Source: Planctomycetota bacterium
Lineage (GTDB): Bacteria > Planctomycetota > UBA1135 > GCA-002686595
Direction: 5' to 3'
Length of the DNA stretch: 64,000 bases
Assembly: GCA_026692665.1 (NCBI GenBank)
Contig: JAPLOF010000055.1
Location: 30,888 to 94,887, forward strand
In this document: positions 33,096 through 41,529 of the stretch, piece after piece
Layout of the letters: every line of letters starts with the position of its first letter
Numbering within the stretch: the stretch's first letter is position 1
Program-made: the position numbers and the translations under genes
Notes under the pieces: model-generated
What the model was told of the DNA's origin: nothing
Seen by the model: only the letters and a program-made list of their open reading frames with translations
Database searches by the model: none

Positions 33096-36000
33096 ATGCC
33101 TCTCCAGCGGGATCCGGCCCCTCGACGTTTCGCACCCGTCCGCGGCCGGACGTGGCTCGTCGGCGCGCTGCTCTCCGCGTGGACCGCGACGGCCGCCCCG
33201 GCGCAGATCCACGCGCTCGGGGACGCGGAGGACGCGATCGCTCGCTGGTGGAACATCACCCACGGGCTGCCGCAGAGTTCGATCAACGCGATCCTTCAGG
33301 GCCAGGACGGCGAGCTCTGGATCGCCACGCACGGCGGACTCCTGTGCTTCGACGGGCTGGAGTTTCGTCGCTTCGCCATCGACACGCTCCCTGGCCTGAG
33401 ATCGAACCGCATCACGGGGCTCACCGAGGACGGCTCGAGGGGCCTGTGGTTCACGACGCAGGAGGGCGACCTGCACCACCTGCGCGACGGTCGCCTGGAC
33501 CAGAGCCTCCGGGTGCCAGGACCGGATGGCGCCCTCTCGCTCCTGCGCGCCCGCGACGGCTCGCTCTGGACCGCGGGAGCGAACGGCACGGTGCAACGTC
33601 TCGCCGATGGTGCGTGGTCGGAGGTCCTTCCGGGGCGGGGCGCGAGCGTGTACCGCGGTCTCTGCTCACGCAAGGATGGTGTGGTCTGCGCCGTCATGCG
33701 GGACGAGATCGTGTACTTCGAGGCGTCCGGCGCCGAGTTGGCACGGCTCACCGCGCCCGTGCCGATCGTCTCCGTGTCGCCCGACGCGGCGAACGGCTTG
33801 TGGGTCGGCCTGATCGATGGGATCGCCCGCGCGGACGCGGGCGCCATCGAGCGATTCCGCGTCGAGCCCCCGATCCGGGCCTTCGTAAACGTCACCGCGG
33901 ACGACGGGCGCGGATCCTTGTGGGTCGGGACGAACCGGGGAGCCGTGCGCGTCGCCACCCGTTCGGAGCGCGCGCCGACCCTGCGTGTGCGCTCCTCGTC
34001 GGATCTCGTGCAGGGCTTCGACGTGCGTTCGATCCTCCTCGATCGGGAGGGCAACACCTGGCTGGGAGGATCCGAGGCCGGGCTCATCCGCATGCGCCCG
34101 AGCCGCCTGCGGCTCTTCGAGACGGAGCAGGGACAGTCGACCGTCAGCGCACTGTGTGACGACGGCGATGGCGGGGCCTGGGTCGGATACCTGAACCGGG
34201 GACTGGCGCGCATCGCGGTCGAGGACGACGAGGAGCGCCAAGAGCCCCTCGACGTCCCGGGGCCCAAACCGCCGCTCGTCCATTCGCTGCTCCAGGATCA
34301 ACGCGGGCGCACGTGGGCCGGCGTCAATGGCTCGTGGCTGCGGCGTGCCCGCGGTGACGACGCGTCCTTCGAACCGCTGCTGGAGGGTCGGCTGTTCCCG
34401 CCCGCCGTCGGGCCGATGGCCGAGTCGCCGGACGGCGAGGTCTGGCTCGCGACGGAGAGCGGCCATCTCCTGCGGATGGGCGTCGACGACGTGGTGCGCG
34501 AGGAGCTGGATCTCCCGGGCAGGATCCACGCGGTCGCGGTCGCTCCGGACAAGAGCCTGTGGGCCGGCAGCGACGACCAGGTCTTCTGCGTGCGCGCCGG
34601 CGTCGTGACGCGCTTCGGGCCCGAGGCGGGCCTCTCCTTCGGGAGCGTCCGAGACCTCCTGCCCGAGGCTGGCGGCGGCGTGTGGATCGCCACGTACGGC
34701 GGTGGGCTCACGCTCCTCTCCGGCGGTCGCGCGCGCACGATCACGACCCGGAATGGACTTTTCGACGGCTCGCTCTCGCGCATCCTCTTCGACGCCAGGG
34801 ACCGGCTGTGGATGCTCTCGAACCTGGGCCTGATGATCGTCGACCGCGCGGACCTGATGGCGGTCTTGCAGGGTCGCAGCTCGCGGGTCGATCCGATCGT
34901 GATCGGACCGGAGGCAGGCATGAACGAGGCCTCCTACGGCGGGCCCGCCGGCTTCCGTGACGCGGCGGGACGGATGTGGTTCGGGATGATCTCGGGCGCC
35001 GTGCGCGTGGATGCGCACGAGTTCCCCTTCAACCGCCTGGAGCCGAGCGTGCGCATCCAGCGCGTGCGAACCGAGGAAGCAGCCCTGAGCCCGGCCGAAA
35101 ACCTCGAGATCCCGCCCGGAACACGGCGGCTCCAGTTCGAGTTCACCGCGTTCGCACTCACCGCTCCTGAGCGCATCCGCTTCCGCTACCGGCTCGACGG
35201 CTACGACGGGGACTGGGTCGACGCCGGCGAATCGCGGCAGGCGTCGTACACGGCACTTGCACCCGGCGCCTACACATTTCACGTGAAGGCCCGCAACGAA
35301 GACGGCGTCTGGGGCGCCGAGCCGGAGTCGCTGCGGTTCGAGCTCCTGCCTGCGTGGTGGCAGACCCTGGCCTTCCGCCTGGCCTTGTTCCTGGCGGCCC
35401 TGGCGGGCTTGATCGCGTTGCACCGCCTGCGCTTGGGGATCGTGCAGCGGCGCGCGCAGGCGCTGCTCGAAGCGACGCAGGGTCGGGTCCACGCGGAGGA
35501 GCGTTCTTCGCGCCTGCGCGAGGAGTTGGCGCACGTCGCGCGCGTGGCGACCGCTGGCGAGCTCGCGACCTCGCTGGCGCACGAGGTCAACCAGCCCCTG
35601 GCGGCTATCGTCACGAACGCGGAAGCCGCGCGCCGCTACTTGGCCCGCGACGGCGTGAGCAGCGCGGAGCTCGACTCGATCCTCAGGGACATCGCGCAGC
35701 AAGGGGAACGCGCCTCGGAGGTGATCCGGAGGCTGCGTCAGTTCCTGCGCAAGCACGAGACCGAACGGACGGCGGTGGACGTCAACGCGCTCGTGCACGA
35801 GACTCTGCCGCTGGTACGCCGCGAATTGGAGGACCAGTCCGCTGCGCTCCAGCTCGACCTGGCCGAGGACATCCAACCCATCGGAGCCGACCCCGTGCAG
35901 ATCCAGCAGGTGCTCGTGAACCTGGTGAAGAACGCCTGCGATGCGATGTCGGATCGGGAAGGAGACCATCGCATCCTGCTGCGCACGTGCCGGACGCCGA

Positions 36001-36236
36001 CGGGCGTCGCGCTGGAGGTGCACGACACGGGCCCCGGCATCGCGGCCGAGCTGCGCGACCGGCTGTTCCAGCCCTACGTGACGACGAAGGCCGCGGGGAT
36101 GGGTCTCGGACTCGCGATCTGCCGCACGATCGTCGAGGCGCACGGCGGCCGGCTCGGGCTGCTGAGCTCGAGCAGCGCGGGGGCCGCGTTCCGCGTGGAC
36201 CTGCCCCAGGATGCCCAGCGAAGGAACAAGCCGTGA
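33096..36236 (+). CDS. hybrid two-component sensor: Reg_prop beta-propeller histidine kinase
   Basis: A 1046-aa membrane sensor kinase. The signal peptide (to about residue 33) is followed by many Reg_prop repeats ('LWIATHGGLLCFDGLEF', 'LWVGTNRGAVRV', 'VWIATYGGGLTLL') forming an extracellular propeller. A Y_Y_Y domain follows (about 665-745, 'FRYRLDGYDGDWVDAGES'), then one transmembrane helix (about 752-775). The cytoplasmic HisKA has the phospho-His in 'SLAHEVNQPLAAIV' (about 828) and the HATPase has 'VLVNLVKNACDAM' and 'GMGLGLAICRTIVEAHGG'. The kinase resembles DctB/FixL-type enzymes. Its stop overlaps the FixJ-like gene (GTGA). Confidence 0.93.
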   Translation: MPLQRDPAPRRFAPVRGRTWLVGALLSAWTATAAPAQIHALGDAEDAIARWWNITHGLPQSSINAILQGQDGELWIATHGGLLCFDGLEFRRFAIDTLPGLRSNRITGLTEDGSRGLWFTTQEGDLHHLRDGRLDQSLRVPGPDGALSLLRARDGSLWTAGANGTVQRLADGAWSEVLPGRGASVYRGLCSRKDGVVCAVMRDEIVYFEASGAELARLTAPVPIVSVSPDAANGLWVGLIDGIARADAGAIERFRVEPPIRAFVNVTADDGRGSLWVGTNRGAVRVATRSERAPTLRVRSSSDLVQGFDVRSILLDREGNTWLGGSEAGLIRMRPSRLRLFETEQGQSTVSALCDDGDGGAWVGYLNRGLARIAVEDDEERQEPLDVPGPKPPLVHSLLQDQRGRTWAGVNGSWLRRARGDDASFEPLLEGRLFPPAVGPMAESPDGEVWLATESGHLLRMGVDDVVREELDLPGRIHAVAVAPDKSLWAGSDDQVFCVRAGVVTRFGPEAGLSFGSVRDLLPEAGGGVWIATYGGGLTLLSGGRARTITTRNGLFDGSLSRILFDARDRLWMLSNLGLMIVDRADLMAVLQGRSSRVDPIVIGPEAGMNEASYGGPAGFRDAAGRMWFGMISGAVRVDAHEFPFNRLEPSVRIQRVRTEEAALSPAENLEIPPGTRRLQFEFTAFALTAPERIRFRYRLDGYDGDWVDAGESRQASYTALAPGAYTFHVKARNEDGVWGAEPESLRFELLPAWWQTLAFRLALFLAALAGLIALHRLRLGIVQRRAQALLEATQGRVHAEERSSRLREELAHVARVATAGELATSLAHEVNQPLAAIVTNAEAARRYLARDGVSSAELDSILRDIAQQGERASEVIRRLRQFLRKHETERTAVDVNALVHETLPLVRRELEDQSAALQLDLAEDIQPIGADPVQIQQVLVNLVKNACDAMSDREGDHRILLRTCRTPTGVALEVHDTGPGIAAELRDRLFQPYVTTKAAGMGLGLAICRTIVEAHGGRLGLLSSSSAGAAFRVDLPQDAQRRNKP

Positions 36237-36850
36237 GCGCGCGCGGCACGATCTTCCTCGTGGACGACGACGACGCGCTGCGTCGCGCCACGACGCGCCT
36301 CCTGGACTCGCACGGGTACACCGTGTGCGCCTTCTCCTCGGCGAACGAGTTCCTGGACCAGTTCGACCCGCGCAAGGCCGGCTGCCTGCTCCTCGACGTG
36401 CGCATGCCGGGACAGAGCGGGTTCGAGTTGCAGGAGGCGCTCGTCGCGCGCGGCGCGGCGCTGCCGATCGTGTTCCTCACCGGACACGCGGACGTGCCCA
36501 GCAGTGTGCAGGCCATGAAGCACGGTGCGGTGGACCTGCTGCAGAAGCCCGTGCGCGAGGCGGACCTCATCCAGGCGCTCGAGCGCGCGCTCGAGCGCGA
36601 CGCGCAGATGCGACAGGAAAGCGACGCTGTTGCGATCCTGCGGCGGCGCCACGAGACGCTGACGGAGCGGGAGAAGGAGATCCTGGCCGCCATCGTCACC
36701 GGACAACTCAACAAGCAAGTCGCCTTCGCTCTCGGCATCGCCGAGCGCACCGTGAAGCTCCACCGGGCGCGCGTGTTGCAGAAGATGCGCGCCAACTCCC
36801 TGGCTGAGCTGGTCCTCATGGCCGAACGCCTGGGCTTGGGCCGCAGGTGA
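36233..36850 (+). CDS. FixJ/NarL-type response regulator
   Basis: A 205-aa regulator partnered with the upstream kinase. The receiver domain has 'FLVDDDDALRRA' and the phospho-Asp in 'LLLDVRMPGQSG', with Lys in 'LLQKPV'. The C-terminal LuxR-type helix-turn-helix reads 'LTEREKEILAAIVTGQLNKQVAFALGIAERTVKLHRARVLQKM'-like (positions about 148-190). GTG 36233 overlaps the kinase stop. Target genes are unknown; nearby candidates are the second receiver gene and the secreted protein at 37708. Confidence 0.93.
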   Translation: MSARGTIFLVDDDDALRRATTRLLDSHGYTVCAFSSANEFLDQFDPRKAGCLLLDVRMPGQSGFELQEALVARGAALPIVFLTGHADVPSSVQAMKHGAVDLLQKPVREADLIQALERALERDAQMRQESDAVAILRRRHETLTEREKEILAAIVTGQLNKQVAFALGIAERTVKLHRARVLQKMRANSLAELVLMAERLGLGRR

Positions 36851-37074
36851 CCGGGGGAGGCCGCGCGCCGACGCGCTACCCCAAGGTGCAATGGCCGAAG
36901 GCGCCGCGACAGCGCAGATTGGGAGGTGCAGAGAGTGGTACCACCCACACGGCGTCCCTGGCCGCCAGCGCCGCGCCCCGTCCCCGGCGCGCACGCCGGC
37001 GGTTGGGCCCAGCGGGGGACACCGCGCTCTGGCCACGCGCACTTCCGCGTGGGACACCGCCCCACGCCACCCGG

Positions 37075-37569
37075 ATGAACACCCGTCCTCGACCGGATCG
37101 CCGCCCGGAAAGCGGCCAACTCGCGGAAGGTCCCGCTGCCGCGGTGCCCGGGGACGCCGTTCCGGCTTCGCAGCCCGAGCCCAAGGCCCCGATCCCCTCC
37201 ACCGAGCGCGGGACCGTGTTCCTCGTGGACGACGACGAGGCCCTGCGCCGTGCGCTGAACCGGCTGCTCACCTCGTGCGGATTCCGCGTCCTCTCGTTCG
37301 GGTCCGCGGACGAGTTCCTGGCGGAGTACGAGCCCGCCCATCGCGGCTGCCTCCTCCTCGACATGCGGATGCCAGGACGGAGCGGGCTCGACCTCCAGAG
37401 CGAGCTCGGGCGCGCCTGCGCCGACTTGCCGATCGTGTTCTTGACGGGGCACGCCGACGCCCGCACGCGCCAGATGGCTCTGGAGAACGGCGCGGTCGCC
37501 TTCCTCCAGAAGCCGGCGCGCGAGCCGGAACTCCTCGAGGCGCTCGATCGAGCGCTCTCGCGAGGGTAA
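37075..37569 (+). CDS. stand-alone receiver-domain protein, paralogue of the adjacent FixJ-like regulator
   Basis: A 164-aa protein with a disordered Pro/Ala-rich N-terminus (1-46) and one receiver domain with 'VFLVDDDEALRRALNRLL', phospho-Asp in 'LLLDMRMPGRSGLD' and 'FLQKPARE'. The receiver is very similar to that of the adjacent 36233 gene, but the LuxR-type helix-turn-helix is absent. This looks like a duplication followed by loss of the output domain, giving a phosphate sink or competitor for the kinase. ATG 37075 is chosen; a longer in-frame extension is possible. Confidence 0.82.
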   Translation: MNTRPRPDRRPESGQLAEGPAAAVPGDAVPASQPEPKAPIPSTERGTVFLVDDDEALRRALNRLLTSCGFRVLSFGSADEFLAEYEPAHRGCLLLDMRMPGRSGLDLQSELGRACADLPIVFLTGHADARTRQMALENGAVAFLQKPAREPELLEALDRALSRG

Positions 37570-37707
37570 GGCTCCCAGGCCCCTCGATTCAGGCCCCCCA
37601 TGGACTCTCCCACGGATCGGCTAGACCGAACCGGGGAACCGGTGCACGATGGAGGGGTAGGGCTCGCGTCGCCCCCAGCTCCGGAATTCCTTTCCGGCCC
37701 TCTCTCC

Positions 37708-40317
37708 ATGCAAGAACACCGCCTTCTGGCTCTCCCCCTCCTCGCCGCGATCCTCACCGCGCCCGCCGCGCTCGCGCACGACGGCGATCCGAAGCTGCTC
37801 GACAAGCAGCCGGCCTATCAAGGGCCCGGGTGGCGCAACGCGCTGAAGCGCCAGTTCGCGACCGGTGGTGGGCAGCAGCAGCTCGGCGTCGGTGACCAGT
37901 TCGCGCGCAGCAACGTCACCTTGCTGGCGTGGATGCCGCTCTCCGACTTCGGTGTCGCGTCGGGCGGCAACGGGAATTCGTGCTTCGGGTACACGTCTCC
38001 GTCCGGTCGCGAGTACGCGCTGTTCGGCCACTCGAACGGCACCGCGATCGTCGAGGTCACGCAACCCGGCAACCCGGTCATCGTCGGGCAGATCGCCGGC
38101 CCGCAGAGCCTGTGGCGCGACGTCCGCTCGTTCGGCACGTACGCCTACGCCGGATCCGAAGGCGGCGGCGGCATCCAGGTCATCAACCTGGCGAACGTCG
38201 ACAACGGCGTCGTCACGCTGGCGAACACGATCACGACCGGCGGGACCCTGGCCACGCACACCCTCGCGCTCAACCCGACCTCCGGTCGTCTCTATCGCGA
38301 TGGCGGAGGAAGCAACGGGCTGCGCATCTACGACCTGAACGCGAACCCGGCCAGCCCGACCTACCTCGGCGCCTGGTCCGACCGCTACGTCCACGAGTCG
38401 CAGGTCGTCACCTATCCGACCGGCGGTCCGGGCGGCGGGCCGCGCGAGCTCGCGATCTGCTGCGGCGGCCTCGGCAGCGGGTACACGGACACGGGCATCG
38501 ACATCGTCGACGTGTCGAACGCGGCGGCCCCGGTCCACCTGCTGCACGTCGCGTACGGGCTGTCGAACTACTCGCACCAGGCCTGGCTCTCGCCCGACCG
38601 CCAGTTCCTGTTCCACAACGACGAGGTCGACGGCCGTCCGTTCACGCGCGTGTTCAACGCCGCGAACCTGAACCTGCCCGTGCCGCAACTCACCTACATC
38701 GGCGAGTACCAGAACGGCGTCACGGTCGACCACAACCTCTACACGAAGGGTTCGCTCGTCTACCACGCGAACTACCGCAGCGGCCTGCGCGTCTTCGACA
38801 CCGCGAGCGGCGTGACGACCCCGACGCTGCGCGCGTGGTTCGACACGTACCCGGCCGACGACGCGACGGGCTACAACGGCCTGTGGAACAACTACCCGTA
38901 CTTCCCGAGCGGCGTCGTGATCGGCTCCGACATCGAGAACGGGTTCTTCGTCTGGTGGGTCGGCGACCCGCAGATCGCGTTCGCGTTCCCGCAGAGCGCG
39001 CCCACGCAGCTGAACCCGGCCGGCGACGCGACGGTCGTCCAGATCCTCCAGAACACGCCGGGGATCCTGCAGGCGGGCACGCCGACCCTGTACTGGAGCA
39101 CGGGCGGCGCCTACACGCCGGTCCCGCTGAGCCCGCTCGGCGGCGATCTCTACAGCGCCGTGTTCCCCTCGTTCCCCTGCGGCACGACGGTCAACTACTA
39201 CATCTCCGCGACGGGCACGAACGGCATCGTCTGGACGGCGCCCGAAGGCGCGCCGGGTGCGACGTACACCGCGCAGGCCTCGCTCGGGACGACGAGCGTC
39301 GCCTCGGCCGACTTCGAAGCGAACGCGGGCGGCTTCGCCCGCGACACGGCGACGGACACGGCGACGGCCGGCCTGTGGGTGCGCGCCAACCCGATCGGTT
39401 CCGCCGAGCAGACCGAGGACGACCACACGGCCGGGGCCGGCGTCAACTGCTGGTTCACGGGCCAGGGCACGGTCGGCGGCGGCGTCGGCGATGCCGACGT
39501 CGACGGTGGACGCACCACGCTGCTCTCGAACACGTACAACCTCGCGAGCTACACGAACCCGGTCGTCAGCTACTGGCGCTGGTACGTGAACGACGGCAAC
39601 ACGGTGGTCGACGACAGCTTCCGCGTGGACGTGTCGAACAACGGCACGACCTGGGTCAACGTCGAGACGCTCGGGCCGGGCAACGCGCAGGCTTCGGGCG
39701 GCTGGTACCGCCGCGAATTCCGCGTGACCGACTTCGTCGCGCTGACGGGCAACGTGCGCGTGCGCTTCGTCGCCGAAGACCTCGGCACCGGCTCGATCGT
39801 CGAGGCCGCGATCGACGACTTCGCGATCGTCGAAGCCGTCTGCGTCGGCTACGAGCCCTTCTGCGCGGGCGACGGATCGGGCGGCGCGTGCCCCTGCGGC
39901 AACACGGGCTCGGCGGGCGCGGGCTGCGCGAACTCGACGGGCACGAGCGGCCTGCTCGCCGGCTCCGGCACGGTCAGTGTCGGCGCGGACACGTTCGCGC
40001 TGTCGGTGTCGGGCCTGCCGGCGACGGTGTCGGTGCTCTTCTTCCAGGGCACGAGCGCGCAGAACGGCGGCCTCGGCGCCGCGTTCGGCGACGGCCTGCG
40101 CTGCGCGAGCGGCTCGGTCGTGCGCCTCGGCACGAAGTTGACCGCCGCGGGCGCGTCGAGCTACCCGCAGGGCGGTGACCTCTCCGTTTCGGTGCGCGGC
40201 GGTGTGACCGCCGGCAACACCCGCACGTACCAGGCCTGGTACCGCAACGCGGCCAACTTCTGCACGAGCGACACGTTCAACCTGACGAACGGTGTCTCCG
40301 TGCTCTGGGGCAGCTGA
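37708..40317 (+). CDS. secreted choice-of-anchor B (LVIVD-repeat) protein with Cys-rich C-terminal domain
   Basis: An 869-aa exported protein. Its signal peptide is 'LLALPLLAAILTAPAALAHDG'. A beta-propeller of the choice-of-anchor B type follows ('TAIVEVTQPGNPVIVGQIAG', 'IDIVDVSNAAAPVHLLHVAYG', 'YHANYRSGLRVFDTAS'), then a beta-sandwich region that could be an adhesion domain. The C-terminus starts 'FCAGDGSGGACPCGN' and continues with a beta-rich 150 aa, a module common in secreted proteins of some planctomycetes (from memory). ATG 37708 precedes the signal. A hairpin terminator follows. Confidence 0.87.
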   Translation: MQEHRLLALPLLAAILTAPAALAHDGDPKLLDKQPAYQGPGWRNALKRQFATGGGQQQLGVGDQFARSNVTLLAWMPLSDFGVASGGNGNSCFGYTSPSGREYALFGHSNGTAIVEVTQPGNPVIVGQIAGPQSLWRDVRSFGTYAYAGSEGGGGIQVINLANVDNGVVTLANTITTGGTLATHTLALNPTSGRLYRDGGGSNGLRIYDLNANPASPTYLGAWSDRYVHESQVVTYPTGGPGGGPRELAICCGGLGSGYTDTGIDIVDVSNAAAPVHLLHVAYGLSNYSHQAWLSPDRQFLFHNDEVDGRPFTRVFNAANLNLPVPQLTYIGEYQNGVTVDHNLYTKGSLVYHANYRSGLRVFDTASGVTTPTLRAWFDTYPADDATGYNGLWNNYPYFPSGVVIGSDIENGFFVWWVGDPQIAFAFPQSAPTQLNPAGDATVVQILQNTPGILQAGTPTLYWSTGGAYTPVPLSPLGGDLYSAVFPSFPCGTTVNYYISATGTNGIVWTAPEGAPGATYTAQASLGTTSVASADFEANAGGFARDTATDTATAGLWVRANPIGSAEQTEDDHTAGAGVNCWFTGQGTVGGGVGDADVDGGRTTLLSNTYNLASYTNPVVSYWRWYVNDGNTVVDDSFRVDVSNNGTTWVNVETLGPGNAQASGGWYRREFRVTDFVALTGNVRVRFVAEDLGTGSIVEAAIDDFAIVEAVCVGYEPFCAGDGSGGACPCGNTGSAGAGCANSTGTSGLLAGSGTVSVGADTFALSVSGLPATVSVLFFQGTSAQNGGLGAAFGDGLRCASGSVVRLGTKLTAAGASSYPQGGDLSVSVRGGVTAGNTRTYQAWYRNAANFCTSDTFNLTNGVSVLWGS

Positions 40318-40345
40318 CGTGCGGACGAGCGCGACCCGAGTGCGA

Positions 40346-40375
40346 AGCGCGGCCTCCGGTGACGGAGGCCGCGCT
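40346..40375 (+). terminator. rho-independent-like terminator after the choice-of-anchor B gene
   Basis: Arms 40346-40358 and 40363-40375 pair perfectly over 13 bp around a GTGA tetraloop, followed by GTTTC. It sits 28 nt after the stop of the secreted protein gene and is the clearest terminator in the window. Confidence 0.8.
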
Positions 40376-40474
40376 GTTTCGTGGCCTCTGGTTCACGGAA
40401 CGGGTGCTGACGGGGTTCAAAACCCGCGCGCCCGAACCGCCTCCAGCGGGCGGCGACCCCGTATCTTCTCACGC

Positions 40475-41503
40475 GTGCACCTCGCCCGTGTCCTGCCGAT
40501 CTGCGCGCTCGCCCTGCCCGCGTGTTCTTCGCCGATCATGCCGCCTCCGCGGACACCCGCGCAGCCGTGGTCGTTCGTCGCGCAGGGTGTCTCGGGCAAG
40601 GACCACCTGCAGCGCTTCGACCGTGCGGACTTCGACCTGCTGCACGGACTCGGCGCGCGCGACTTCGCCTACGTCCCCTTCGCGATCATGCCCGATCCGG
40701 TCGGCCCGGAGATCCGTGCGCGGGCCCCCGAGCCGCGCGAGCGCGAACTCGTCGAGCAGGCGCACGCCGCTGGCCTGCGAGTCCTGCTGAAGCCGCACCT
40801 GTGGATCGACCAGTCGTGGCACGGCGCCGTCGCGATGGGCTCGGAGGCTGACTGGAGGTCGTTCTTCACGACGTACACCGCCTTCATGTTCGCATGGGCG
40901 CGCTTCGCCGCGGAGAACGACGTCAGCGCGCTCTGCGTCGGCACCGAGCTCGACGGAACACTGTCACGCGAGCGCGAGTGGCGCGAACTCATCGCCGCAG
41001 TACGCGCCGTCTACCCGGGTCGTCTCGTTTACGCCGCGCACTGGGATCGGATCGAGGACGTGCCGTTCTGGGACGCGCTCGATGCGATCGGCGTGAACGC
41101 GTACTTCCCGCTCGACGTTCGAGGCGACGCGACGCTCGACGCGCTGCTCGCGGCCTGGCGGCCCATCTGCGCGGACCTCGAGCGACTGTCCGACCGCCAC
41201 GCCCGGCCGATCGTGTTCACCGAGATCGGCTACCGACCGCTCGTCGGCGCTCTCGCGCGTCCGTGGAAGGCGGACGCCGTCGGCGAGCTCGATCTCCAAC
41301 TCCAGGCTCGCGCGTACGAGGCCGCGTTGACGACGTTCGAGGACCAGTCGTGGTTCGGCGGGCTCTACTGGTGGGAGTGGTTCTCCGAGAGCTTCCGCGC
41401 ACGATCGGGTCCCGGTTGGTGCGGCTACTCGCCGCAAGGGAACCCGGCCGAGGACGTCTTGCGCGCGCATGGGTCGGCGCGGAGCGCGAAACAGGGCGGT
41501 TAG
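40475..41503 (+). CDS. glycoside hydrolase family 113-like lipoprotein
   Basis: A 342-aa protein beginning at GTG 40475 with a lipobox 'ALALPAC'. The TIM barrel has family-typical catalytic strands: 'ALCVGTELDGTLSR' (acid/base Glu) and 'IVFTEIGYRPLVG' (nucleophile Glu), plus 'LKPHLWIDQSWHGAVAMGSE' and 'GLYWWEWF'. Related enzymes cleave mannans or related glycans. A TATCTT hexamer (40462-40467) 7 nt before the start supports the GTG. The stop overlaps the operator-like box of dinB. Confidence 0.85.
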   Translation: MHLARVLPICALALPACSSPIMPPPRTPAQPWSFVAQGVSGKDHLQRFDRADFDLLHGLGARDFAYVPFAIMPDPVGPEIRARAPEPRERELVEQAHAAGLRVLLKPHLWIDQSWHGAVAMGSEADWRSFFTTYTAFMFAWARFAAENDVSALCVGTELDGTLSREREWRELIAAVRAVYPGRLVYAAHWDRIEDVPFWDALDAIGVNAYFPLDVRGDATLDALLAAWRPICADLERLSDRHARPIVFTEIGYRPLVGALARPWKADAVGELDLQLQARAYEAALTTFEDQSWFGGLYWWEWFSESFRARSGPGWCGYSPQGNPAEDVLRAHGSARSAKQGG

Positions 41504-41524
41504 GTATCTGTTCGGGTAGCCTGG
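41500..41524 (+). promoter_or_regulatory. putative damage-response operator upstream of dinB (shared with dnaE2)
   Basis: The 25 bp from 41500 match the box at 54699-54723 upstream of dnaE2 at 21 of 25 positions (core GGTATCTGTT, then GGGTA, then CC). The box contains GGTA twice, 12 bp apart. It overlaps a TAGCCT -10-like hexamer (41517-41522) and ends 5 nt before the dinB start, a position suited to a repressor. Confidence 0.65.
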
Positions 41525-41529
41525 ACCGC

